Of a stretch of 33,586 bases of DNA, positions 7,714 to 14,265 are shown piece by piece (within the stretch, counting starts at the first letter, position 1; the number at the start of each line of letters is the position of its first letter). Location of the stretch: contig JAFAZE010000083.1 in the NCBI GenBank assembly GCA_019239975.1, positions 1-33,586 on the forward strand. The letters run 5' to 3'. Made by a program: the position numbers and the translations under genes. A model generated the notes under the pieces. It saw only the letters and a list, made by a program, of their open reading frames with translations. It made no database searches and was not told the DNA's origin. The DNA comes from Streptosporangiaceae bacterium. GTDB lineage: Bacteria; Actinomycetota; Actinomycetes; Streptosporangiales; Streptosporangiaceae.

Positions 7714-8876
7714 GAACCCCGTCGCACTGGGTCGTTACGCTCGCCGCCGCCCGGGCCGCCCGGCGCGGCGACCGGGGAGCGGCACGCGCCGCCGCCCTCG
7801 GCGCCGTCATCCCCGATCTCCCGTACTGGCTGCTCGCGGCGTCACTGGCCGTGCGCGGGCGGCCCCGCGGCCAGATAAGGACCCGGCTTGGCTATGACGG
7901 CTCCGAACTGAACTGGCCGCCGGACCTCGCCGCCCATTCGGTGCTCGCGCCCGCCGCGGTGGCCGCCGCCGCGGCGCTGCTGAGGTCCGGCCGGCTGGCC
8001 GCGCTCGCTGCCGGATGGGCTGGCCACATCCTTTGCGACCTTCCTGTGCACCACAGCGACGCGCGGCCGCACGGGTATCCGCTGTGGGCGCGGCGCTTCC
8101 GCAGCCCGCTGTCGGCCTGGGAACGGCACAGGCATGCACGGCCGGTAACAGCCGCCGAGTTCATGATTGTCGCGGCAGCCATCGCGTTCCTCATGAAGGT
8201 TTCCGGACACGGCGGCGACGGGCCCGCGTCACCGGCGGGTGTTTCGCGGTCCCGGCCGCTGCGGGAACGGCTCGCCGACGCGGCGGTGTTCCTGGGGGCG
8301 TTCGCCGCGCATCCCGCTCAGGTTGGCGCGGTGCTGCCGACCTCCCGCCGGACCGTGACGAACATGCTGAACCTGGCCGGGGAGGAGTTCGGCTGGCGGG
8401 ACGCCAAGGTGATCGTCGAGCTGGGCGCCGGCACGGGTGTGTACACCGAGCAGATCCTCCGGCGTGCCGGGCCACGGACGGAGGTCCTTGCCTTCGAGCG
8501 GGATCCGGTGCTGGCGCGGCGGCTCACCGAGCGCCTCCAGCCGGCCCATCCAAACCTCAGGGTCATCGGCGGTGACGCGGCGCAGCTCGAGGACCGGCTC
8601 GACGGCCGGCTCACGCCGCTGGTGGTGTCGGCGCTTCCGTGGACGTCCATGAGGGCGGACGTGCGGAACCGGCTGCTGACGATGATCGGCCGGACCCTCG
8701 CGCCCGGCGGCGCGCTGCTCACCATCCAGTACTCCACCCACAGGGAACGTGAGTTCACGCGGTATTTTGGCCGGATCAGCCACGTCTGGTCGCGCGGGAA
8801 CATCCCGCCCGCGGCCCTGTACGAGCTGCGCGAGCCCAGGGCCGCGGCCGGGGATGCCGGTGTGGACCGCGGGTAG
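7710..8876 (+). CDS. Fusion: membrane metal-dependent hydrolase-like domain + PmtA-like SAM methyltransferase
   Basis: Protein of 388 residues with two parts. Residues 1-165 are hydrophobic and carry spaced His/Asp motifs (PSHW, PDLPYW, AHSVL, AGHILCDLPVHHSDARPHGYPL) like YdjM-type membrane metal-dependent hydrolases. Residues about 185-380 form a class I methyltransferase with SAM motif I VELGAGTGVYT (237-247) and an upstream segment LGAFAAHPAQVGAVLPTSR. That segment resembles bacterial phospholipid N-methyltransferases of the PmtA type and KsgA relatives. The TTG start at 7710 overlaps the previous stop as TTGA and follows GGAAGGG by 9 nt, implying translational coupling. Between a phosphatidylserine synthase and decarboxylase, methylation of phosphatidylethanolamine is a reasonable inference; an rRNA or other target is not excluded. 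The hydrolase-like domain has no proven reaction. The reading frame runs unbroken through both parts. Confidence 0.8.
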   Translation: MRTPSHWVVTLAAARAARRGDRGAARAAALGAVIPDLPYWLLAASLAVRGRPRGQIRTRLGYDGSELNWPPDLAAHSVLAPAAVAAAAALLRSGRLAALAAGWAGHILCDLPVHHSDARPHGYPLWARRFRSPLSAWERHRHARPVTAAEFMIVAAAIAFLMKVSGHGGDGPASPAGVSRSRPLRERLADAAVFLGAFAAHPAQVGAVLPTSRRTVTNMLNLAGEEFGWRDAKVIVELGAGTGVYTEQILRRAGPRTEVLAFERDPVLARRLTERLQPAHPNLRVIGGDAAQLEDRLDGRLTPLVVSALPWTSMRADVRNRLLTMIGRTLAPGGALLTIQYSTHREREFTRYFGRISHVWSRGNIPPAALYELREPRAAAGDAGVDRG

Positions 8877-9513
8877 CCTGCGGGTGGCCGCGCGCTACGT
8901 GCTGCCGCCGCTGCTGGCCGGGACCGGGCTGGCCGCCGCCGGGCGGCGGGGGGCGGCGGCGGCGGCCCTCGCCGCCGCGGCGGGGATCACGCTGTTCTTC
9001 CGTGACCCCGGCCGTTTCCCCGATCCTTGCGAGCCCGGTGTCGTCTACGCGGTGACCGACGGCAAGGTCGTGCTGGTCGGCGACGGCGTGCACGTCCCGT
9101 GGCTGCCGGGCGGCCCCTACCGGCAGGTCAGCGTGTTCCTCTCGCTGGCCGACGTGCACGTGGCGTGGTCCCCGGTATCCGGGAAGATGGTCTCCTGGAC
9201 GTGGCTGGACGGGAAATGCCGGGCGGCGATGCTGCGCGCCGCCGAGGAGGGGAACCGGCAGAGCAGGATCACCATCGAGACCGGGACCGGGGGTGACATG
9301 ATCGGCGTGGTGCTGGCCGCTGGCCTGATCGCCCGCCGGATCACGCAGTGGGCGCTCCCCGGCGTCCTGCTCCTCGGCCGGCGGCTGGCGATCATTCATT
9401 TCGGCAGCCGGTGCGTCATGTATGTTCCGCAGGCCCGGTATGAGCTGCTGGCCGCCAGGGGCGACCGGCTCACCGCCGGCGTCAGCCCGGTCGCCCGCCG
9501 GCTGACCGCATAG
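8854..9513 (+). CDS. psd: Phosphatidylserine decarboxylase proenzyme, short type
   Basis: Enzyme of 219 residues converting phosphatidylserine to phosphatidylethanolamine at the membrane. Short (archaeal/actinobacterial-type) decarboxylases cleave themselves at a Gly-Ser bond to form the pyruvoyl cofactor; here this is FGSR with Ser185 near the C-terminus. Other family signatures are FFRDPGR (48-54), VTDGKV (67-72), and SLADVHVAWSPVSGK (97-111), which contains the conserved Asp/His region. An N-terminal hydrophobic stretch (about 16-48) should hold it at the membrane. The ATG at 8854 overlaps the preceding gene by 23 bp; a GTG at 8860 is an alternative. It ends the operon; the next gene converges from the minus strand after only 30 bp. 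Confidence 0.9.
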   Translation: MPVWTAGSLRVAARYVLPPLLAGTGLAAAGRRGAAAAALAAAAGITLFFRDPGRFPDPCEPGVVYAVTDGKVVLVGDGVHVPWLPGGPYRQVSVFLSLADVHVAWSPVSGKMVSWTWLDGKCRAAMLRAAEEGNRQSRITIETGTGGDMIGVVLAAGLIARRITQWALPGVLLLGRRLAIIHFGSRCVMYVPQARYELLAARGDRLTAGVSPVARRLTA

Positions 9514-9543
9514 CGCGGCGCGGGCTCTGGCCGGTGAAGCGGC

Positions 9544-11238
9544 CTACGACCCGGCCGGGAAGGGCGCGCTCACCGCGGTGACCCGCCCGTGCGCGTAGTA
9601 CCGCGCCCGGTACGTCCCCGCGCCCGCCGGCAGCCGGAAGGTGGCCGTGCCGGTGCTGGCCGTGGTGCCTGCGCGCCGGGCGGCGGCACACCAGGGGGCG
9701 TGCACGGCGCAGAGCGCGATCACGTCCGCGGCGGAGTGGCCTGGCGGAGCGGACCAGTTCACGCTGACCGCGGTGCCGGCGGCCGTCGCGTTGACCGTGG
9801 CCGGCACCCAGCCGTTCAGGACGAACGCGGGATCGGACCACTCGGCCGCCTGGGCGGCGGTGAGCTGGCGGGAGCACGCCAGCCGCTGGCCGGTGCCGAC
9901 GGGCTGTCCCGCCAGGTTCACCGAGCCGTACTCCCAGAACCGCAGGCCGGCGCCCGCCGGACAGTCCGCGTTGTTCAGCAGCCAGCCTGCCGGGTTGATG
10001 TGCGCGTCCATCTTCGTGTCGATGTAGACGACCTGGCTGTACGGATACACGGTCGGGTCGATCCGTCCGAGGTAAACCGAGCCGTCGGCGACGCCGGGCG
10101 CGCGGGTGAGCGTGTCGTCGTAGAACACGTAACCGTTGCTGCCCGCGCCGTTGCGGACCTGCGTTACGTATCCCGCGTGCATGGACCTGAGCTCGTCGTG
10201 TGTCCAGAACACGGTGCCGACGCCCCAGGTGAAGTCCACGTCGCCCTGGATGTAGCTGTTCGTCACGTAACCGAGGCCCTGGAGCCGGATCGTGTCCTGG
10301 TAGGAGAGCAGGCTGACCCGGTTGAGCGTGATCCGGCCGGCGTTCCCGCGGAAGGCCTCGGCCTGGCTGCCGCCGTACGGGGTGGTGTTGATCAGTGTCA
10401 GGTTCTCCAGCGTGAAATCGCTGGCCTCCACGCTGAAGTTGGATCGCCAGCAGTTGTAGTTGTCATGCACCGGAATGGCCTGCCGCGCGCAGATATCGGT
10501 GGTGTTCGCCGAGTTGAGGCTGTTGTTGTTCGCGTACTCGATGACCGTGCCGCCGCGCGACGCCCCCTGAACGGTGATCCCCGGCTTGCCCGGTGCGACC
10601 CAGTCGAGTTCCGTGTAGGTGCCGTTGGCGACCCTGATGAGCCTCGGCACCGTGTTGTTCGCCGGGACCGCGTCGATCGCGCCCTGCACCGTGCAGAAGT
10701 CACCGTGGCCGCTGGCGGCGACGGTGATGACCCGCGCGTCCGGCCGCGGGCGGCGGTGCGTCGTGGTGAAGCGCCAGGCATACGGGTCACTGATGCCGGT
10801 GAAGCCGGTTCCGGTGAAGACCGTGGGATCGGTGGTCACATAGTAGGTGCGGCCGTACTCCAGCTCGTGGTGCAGGTAGATGGTCGCGGTGTCGCCGCTG
10901 ATGATGACCGGGTAGTAGCGGAAGTAATGCAGCATGCCCGCGGCGTCGGCCGCGCCGCCGACGGTTTCCGTGAACGATGCCGGGTCGGCCAGATCGATGG
11001 TATCGGCGACGGAGCCGTCGGCGTTGTGCACGGTGATCGAGCCGGTGACGCCCAGGCCCGGCGGCGACGGGAACGTGATGGTCAGCGGGGTGTCCACGCA
11101 GGCGTGCGTGTCGCCGGAATCCGTCCCGGTGACGACGCCCGCCGGTTGCGTCCCCGCCGCGGCCCTGCCCGTCACGCACCCGGTCATCATGCCCGCCACC
11201 AGCGCCAGAACGCCCGCCGCCCGCAAGCCTGTCATCAT
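9544..11238 (-). CDS. Secreted pectinesterase with N-terminal Ig-like domain (probable lipoprotein)
   Basis: Enzyme of 564 residues that removes methyl esters from pectin. The N-terminus is a signal peptide ending at a possible lipobox (MMTGC, Cys about 21). Residues about 45-165 look like a bacterial Ig-like domain. The parallel beta-helix carries all five pectinesterase signatures: GTYTE, QAEAF, YQDTI (catalytic Asp), DVDFTWG (second catalytic Asp) and LGRID (Arg). A C-terminal beta domain (about 480-564) has no catalytic motif and may be fibronectin-like. Two ATG codons (11238, 11235) follow two GTG codons (11244, 11241); the first ATG is chosen, although the ribosome site (GGGTGG) is weak. 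It is a single gene on the minus strand. It fits the other plant-polymer enzymes of the window. Confidence 0.9.
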   Translation of the reverse strand: MMTGLRAAGVLALVAGMMTGCVTGRAAAGTQPAGVVTGTDSGDTHACVDTPLTITFPSPPGLGVTGSITVHNADGSVADTIDLADPASFTETVGGAADAAGMLHYFRYYPVIISGDTATIYLHHELEYGRTYYVTTDPTVFTGTGFTGISDPYAWRFTTTHRRPRPDARVITVAASGHGDFCTVQGAIDAVPANNTVPRLIRVANGTYTELDWVAPGKPGITVQGASRGGTVIEYANNNSLNSANTTDICARQAIPVHDNYNCWRSNFSVEASDFTLENLTLINTTPYGGSQAEAFRGNAGRITLNRVSLLSYQDTIRLQGLGYVTNSYIQGDVDFTWGVGTVFWTHDELRSMHAGYVTQVRNGAGSNGYVFYDDTLTRAPGVADGSVYLGRIDPTVYPYSQVVYIDTKMDAHINPAGWLLNNADCPAGAGLRFWEYGSVNLAGQPVGTGQRLACSRQLTAAQAAEWSDPAFVLNGWVPATVNATAAGTAVSVNWSAPPGHSAADVIALCAVHAPWCAAARRAGTTASTGTATFRLPAGAGTYRARYYAHGRVTAVSAPFPAGS

Positions 11239-11358
11239 CACCACCCGGAATCACGCAGAACCGATCGACTCTCCAGACATAACCCCGCAAATCGCGCCGG
11301 TTGTCAAGTCCCACGCTCGCGGCCCTGGCGGTACGGCCGGGGTGCCGCCAGGCCGCGG

Positions 11359-11393
11359 CTGCCACGACGGACAACCGGACGCATAATGGGCTC
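11359..11393 (+). promoter_or_regulatory. Leaderless-type promoter
   Basis: CTGCCA (11359-11364), 17-bp spacer, CATAAT (11382-11387, five of six bases of TATAAT), then 6 nt to the ATG at 11394. No ribosome site is present, so transcription probably starts at or beside the ATG. Confidence 0.5.
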
Positions 11394-11759
11394 ATGCGAG
11401 GCGGTAAGAACAATCGCCGCGCGCTCAGCGCCGAGGGCCTCCGGCTGGAGCAGCGCGTGCAGTTGTCCCGCGGGCACTGGCGGCGCGAGGACCTGGGCGG
11501 CGCCGTGCGCAGCGCTGGATGGTGGGAATCGGTGACCGTGACCTGGTCACCGGCGGCCGAGCCCGCGCACCGTCCCTCCCTGGCGCAGCGGGCGCTGGCG
11601 GGCGCGCTCGACGCGATCACTCCCGCGCTCGCCGAGGTCGCGGCCACCGCCACCCGGCGGCTGCTCGAACGCCGCCCGGTCATGCGTGTGATTCCGCCAT
11701 CGCGCCGGCAGCTTCCCGCCCCGGCCAGGGCGCTGCCCAGGAACCAGAAGAACACCTGA
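11394..11759 (+). CDS. Small basic protein of unknown function
   Basis: Protein of 121 residues starting MRGGKNNRRALSAEGLRLEQ. It is rich in Arg (about 17 percent) with no signal peptide, membrane segment or cysteine. A central Trp-containing segment (RSAGWWESVTVTWSP) is followed by a probable helix (RALAGALDAITPALAEVAAT) and a basic Pro-rich tail. I do not recognise the family. The ATG at 11394 is selected because a good -10 box lies 6 nt upstream. It is divergent from the pectinesterase and convergent with the gamma-glutamyltransferase. Confidence 0.55.
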   Translation: MRGGKNNRRALSAEGLRLEQRVQLSRGHWRREDLGGAVRSAGWWESVTVTWSPAAEPAHRPSLAQRALAGALDAITPALAEVAATATRRLLERRPVMRVIPPSRRQLPAPARALPRNQKNT

Positions 11760-11774
11760 CACCGGATCGCGCCC

Positions 11775-11831
11775 GGTCGCGCGAAGCCGCCCGTCCCCGC
11801 CCCGGTCGCGCGAAGCCGCCGTCCCCGCCCC
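11775..11831 (+). repeat. Tandem duplication of a 28-29-bp unit
   Basis: Two copies beginning GGTCGCGCGAAGCCGCC lie at 11775-11803 and 11804-11831; the second lacks one C. They follow the stop of the small basic protein. Confidence 0.75.
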
Positions 11832-11880
11832 GCCTCCCGCCGGCCCGCCGTCGCCGGATGGCCACGGTCCGGCTCACATA

Positions 11881-11939
11881 GCGGGGCCGCTGGCGCATTC
11901 GGCCCCGCCCAGCGGGGCCGCTGGCGCATTTGGCCCCGC
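11881..11939 (+). repeat. Convergent-gap repeat module, locus 1
   Basis: Two 28-bp units at 11881-11908 and 11912-11939, joined by CCA. Each unit has perfect arms GCGGGGCC and GGCCCCGC around a 12-nt loop GCTGGCGCATTC or GCTGGCGCATTT. The same module occurs at 16064 and, reversed, at 20105. Here it lies between the small basic protein (plus) and the gamma-glutamyltransferase (minus), which converge on it. It may serve as a bidirectional terminator or as a REP-like element. Confidence 0.85.
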
Positions 11940-12020
11940 GCAGGGACCAGCCGCCGGCAGCAGGGGAGTTACCTGTGGGGCATATAGGGCCTGAAGCGAA
12001 CAATGTGGTGGAAACGGAAG

Positions 12021-12044
12021 GCCGCCGGGCGGCCCGCCGGCGGC
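12021..12044 (-). terminator. Stem-loop behind the gamma-glutamyltransferase gene
   Basis: GCCGCCGG (12021-12028) and CCGGCGGC (12037-12044) pair perfectly over an 8-nt loop. It begins 7 bp past the stop codon of the minus-strand gene ending at 12052. Confidence 0.5.
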
Positions 12045-12051
12045 ATCGGGC

Positions 12052-13959
12052 CTATCGGCGCTCAGGTTCGACCACGGCGGCGTCGCCGCCGCCGCGGCGG
12101 ACGGGCTCGGCGGCGGCGAGGACCCGGTGGCGGCCAAGGAACTCCAGGCCGTTCGCGGCGCCGATGTCCGGGCTGATGATGATCGAGGGGTTCAGCGGCG
12201 ACGTGTCGACGATCGCGAACCTCTGCCCCAGAGCCTTCAGGCCCGCGGTCACCGGCAGGGCGATGAAGGCCGGCTCGGCCTGAGTAACCGGGCTATTGCG
12301 CTGGGAGGCACGGGGAGCGGCGATGGCCTGCGGCAGCGTCATCCCGAAGTCGAGCCGGTTGAGCAGGATCTGCAGGACGGTCGTGATGATGGACGCGCCG
12401 CCGGGGGAGCCGACCGCGAGGAACGGGCGGCGGTCGCGCAGCACGATGGTCGGTGCCATGCTCGACCGCGGCCGCTTGCCTGCCGCGGGCAGGTTGGGGT
12501 CCGGCACGCCCGGCTGCAGCGGGGCGAAGTCGAAGTCCGTCAGCTCGTTGTTGAGCAGGAAGCCGCGGCCCGGCACGACGATCCCGCTGCCGCCGAGCTC
12601 CTCGATGGTGTTCGTGTAGCAGACCACGTCGCCCCACCGGTCGGAGACGACGAAGTTGTTGGTGCTGGCGCCGTCGCTGGGCTGGCCCGCCTCGGCCGAC
12701 CCGGCCGGGACGCATCCGCCCGACCCTGAATAAGGGTCACCCGGCGGCACCGGGCTGGTCAGCGCCTTGTGCGGGTTGATCAGGCAGGCGCGCTGCCGGC
12801 CGAACGACTTGGAGAGAAGCCGCTTTGTGGGCACGTCGACGAAGGCCGGGTCGCCGATGTAACGGTTCCTGTCGGCGAAGGCGAGCCGGATTGCCTCCAG
12901 GTAGTGATGCAGCGCCTGCACCTGCGTCATGTCTCGCAGACGGAAGTTGGACAGGATGTTCAGGGACTCCCCGACGGTGATTCCGCCGCTGGACGGCGGC
13001 GCCATGCTGTACACGTCCAGGCCCTGGTACCTCACATGGGTCGGCGCGCGCAGCGGCGCCCGGTAGGCGGCGAGGTCGGAAAGCCGCATCAGGCCGGGCC
13101 GCGGCACCAGGGTGGCGCCCGGCGCGAGCGGCAGGTTGTGGACGGTGTTCACGACCTCGGCGCCGAGAGGGCCGCCGTAGAGGTCCGCGACGCCGTCGCG
13201 CCCTATCTCGGCGTAGGTCGCGGCCAGGTCGGGGTTCCGGAAGATGGAGCCGACGGCCGGCAGCCGGCCGCCGGGGAGGAACAGCGCGCTGGTGGACGAG
13301 AACTGGTCGAACCTGAACGCGTTCTCCCGCACCTGCTCACGGAACACGGCATCCACGGGAAAGCCGCGGCTGGCGACGTGCTCGGCCGGCCGCAGGGCAT
13401 CGGCCAGGCCGATCGTGCCAAAGCTCCGCAGCGCCCGCTCCCAGGTCATGAGCGTGCCGGGTACCCCCACGGACAGGCCGCTCGTAACGGCGGTGGGGAA
13501 CGGCAGCGGCTTGCCGGTGGCCGGGTCGATGAACAGGCCGGGCCCGGCCGTACCCGGCGCCGTCTCGCGGCCGTCGATCGTGTACACGTGCCTCGTGCGG
13601 GCGTCGTAGTACACGAGGAAGCCGCCACCGCCGATCCCGGCGACGAACGGGTCCGTCACGCCCAGCATGGCGGCGACCGCGACGGCGGCGTCCACGGCGT
13701 TGCCGCCCCGCCGCAGTACCCCGATCCCTGCCCGCGTCGCCTGCACATCGTCGGATGCGACGGCGCCGCCGGTACCCACGGCGACCGCCTGTTTCGGGGG
13801 CAGGACGCCCGCCGCGAGCGCCGTCCGGGCGTGCCCGGCCTCGGCGGCCCGGCTCACGGCGGCCGGGCCAGCGGCACTCCCGGCGACGGCAACGATCGCC
13901 GCGCCGAGCGCGAGGAACGATGTGGTCATGACGCGCCGGCCAGACCGGGAAGCCGTCAT
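12052..13959 (-). CDS. ggt: Gamma-glutamyltransferase, secreted
   Basis: Proenzyme of 635 residues that hydrolyses or transfers the gamma-glutamyl group of glutathione-like compounds outside the membrane. A signal sequence (about 1-40) contains an Arg pair (SGRRVMTTSFLALG), so Tat export is possible. Family marks are all present: DGRETAP (129-135), the self-cleavage site and nucleophile Thr433 in STNNFVVSD, NNELTDFDF (470-478), SSMAPT and GSPGGASI. At the nucleophile site the usual Thr-Thr-His becomes Thr-Asn-Asn, which could alter specificity toward another gamma-glutamyl or cephalosporin-type substrate. GGAGGG lies 6 nt before the ATG. Length is close to the family norm. It is a single gene with the repeat module behind it. 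Confidence 0.92.
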   Translation of the reverse strand: MTASRSGRRVMTTSFLALGAAIVAVAGSAAGPAAVSRAAEAGHARTALAAGVLPPKQAVAVGTGGAVASDDVQATRAGIGVLRRGGNAVDAAVAVAAMLGVTDPFVAGIGGGGFLVYYDARTRHVYTIDGRETAPGTAGPGLFIDPATGKPLPFPTAVTSGLSVGVPGTLMTWERALRSFGTIGLADALRPAEHVASRGFPVDAVFREQVRENAFRFDQFSSTSALFLPGGRLPAVGSIFRNPDLAATYAEIGRDGVADLYGGPLGAEVVNTVHNLPLAPGATLVPRPGLMRLSDLAAYRAPLRAPTHVRYQGLDVYSMAPPSSGGITVGESLNILSNFRLRDMTQVQALHHYLEAIRLAFADRNRYIGDPAFVDVPTKRLLSKSFGRQRACLINPHKALTSPVPPGDPYSGSGGCVPAGSAEAGQPSDGASTNNFVVSDRWGDVVCYTNTIEELGGSGIVVPGRGFLLNNELTDFDFAPLQPGVPDPNLPAAGKRPRSSMAPTIVLRDRRPFLAVGSPGGASIITTVLQILLNRLDFGMTLPQAIAAPRASQRNSPVTQAEPAFIALPVTAGLKALGQRFAIVDTSPLNPSIIISPDIGAANGLEFLGRHRVLAAAEPVRRGGGDAAVVEPERR

Positions 13960-14043
13960 CGCGATCCCTCCGGTTCACTCTCGTCCGGTCTCTTCACGCT
14001 CTCACATACGCGCCGCGCATCAAAGCCCACGGACGTACTCCTG

Positions 14044-14110
14044 GATGGTGAGCGCCGATGAAGGTGAGCGCCGGTGGATGGTGAGCGCCGGTGGGTGGTG
14101 AGCGCCTGAG
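14044..14110 (+). repeat. Four tandem 16-17-bp units
   Basis: GGTGAGCGCC recurs at 14047, 14063, 14080 and 14097 in units of the form GATGGTGAGCGCCGGTG. The array lies just upstream of the chitinase promoter, between divergent genes. No gene overlaps it. Confidence 0.75.
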
Positions 14111-14122
14111 CGTACACGGCTA

Positions 14123-14178
14123 TTGACGGATCGCCCCCGGCGAGTTAAGGTCAATTTATTAAGAAACTTTCCTATTAA
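14123..14178 (+). promoter_or_regulatory. Chitinase promoter with palindromic operator over the start site
   Basis: TTGACG (14123-14128), 17-bp spacer and TAAGGT (14146-14151) make a good promoter with a start expected near 14158. An AT-rich palindrome, TTATTAAGAAA-C-TTTCCTATTAA (14156-14178), matches at 9 of 11 paired positions and covers that start. Sequence of this kind in a GC-rich genome is typical of a repressor site; the repressor family is not known from the sequence. Confidence 0.65.
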
Positions 14179-14204
14179 TATAGGGTGAGCGGCCCCCATT
14201 CGCG

Positions 14205-14252
14205 GGAGCGGCCCATTTGGGGGAGCGGCCCATTTGGGGGAGCGGTCCAAGG
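14205..14252 (+). repeat. 17-bp tandem repeat in the chitinase leader
   Basis: GGAGCGGCCCATTTGGG occurs exactly at 14205-14221 and 14222-14238, with a partial third copy at 14239-14252. It lies in the predicted 5' leader. CCC-ATTT-GGG inside each unit can form small hairpins. Confidence 0.75.
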
Positions 14253-14265
14253 TCAGGGAGGACGC

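Noticed and set aside
9589..11535. Long plus-strand frame opposite the pectinesterase gene
   Set aside because: Arg/Val/Gly-rich translation without any motif, fully antisense to a gene with all pectinesterase signatures.
12769..14061. Plus-strand frame opposite the gamma-glutamyltransferase gene
   Set aside because: Antisense shadow of a certain gene; no motif, no ribosome site.
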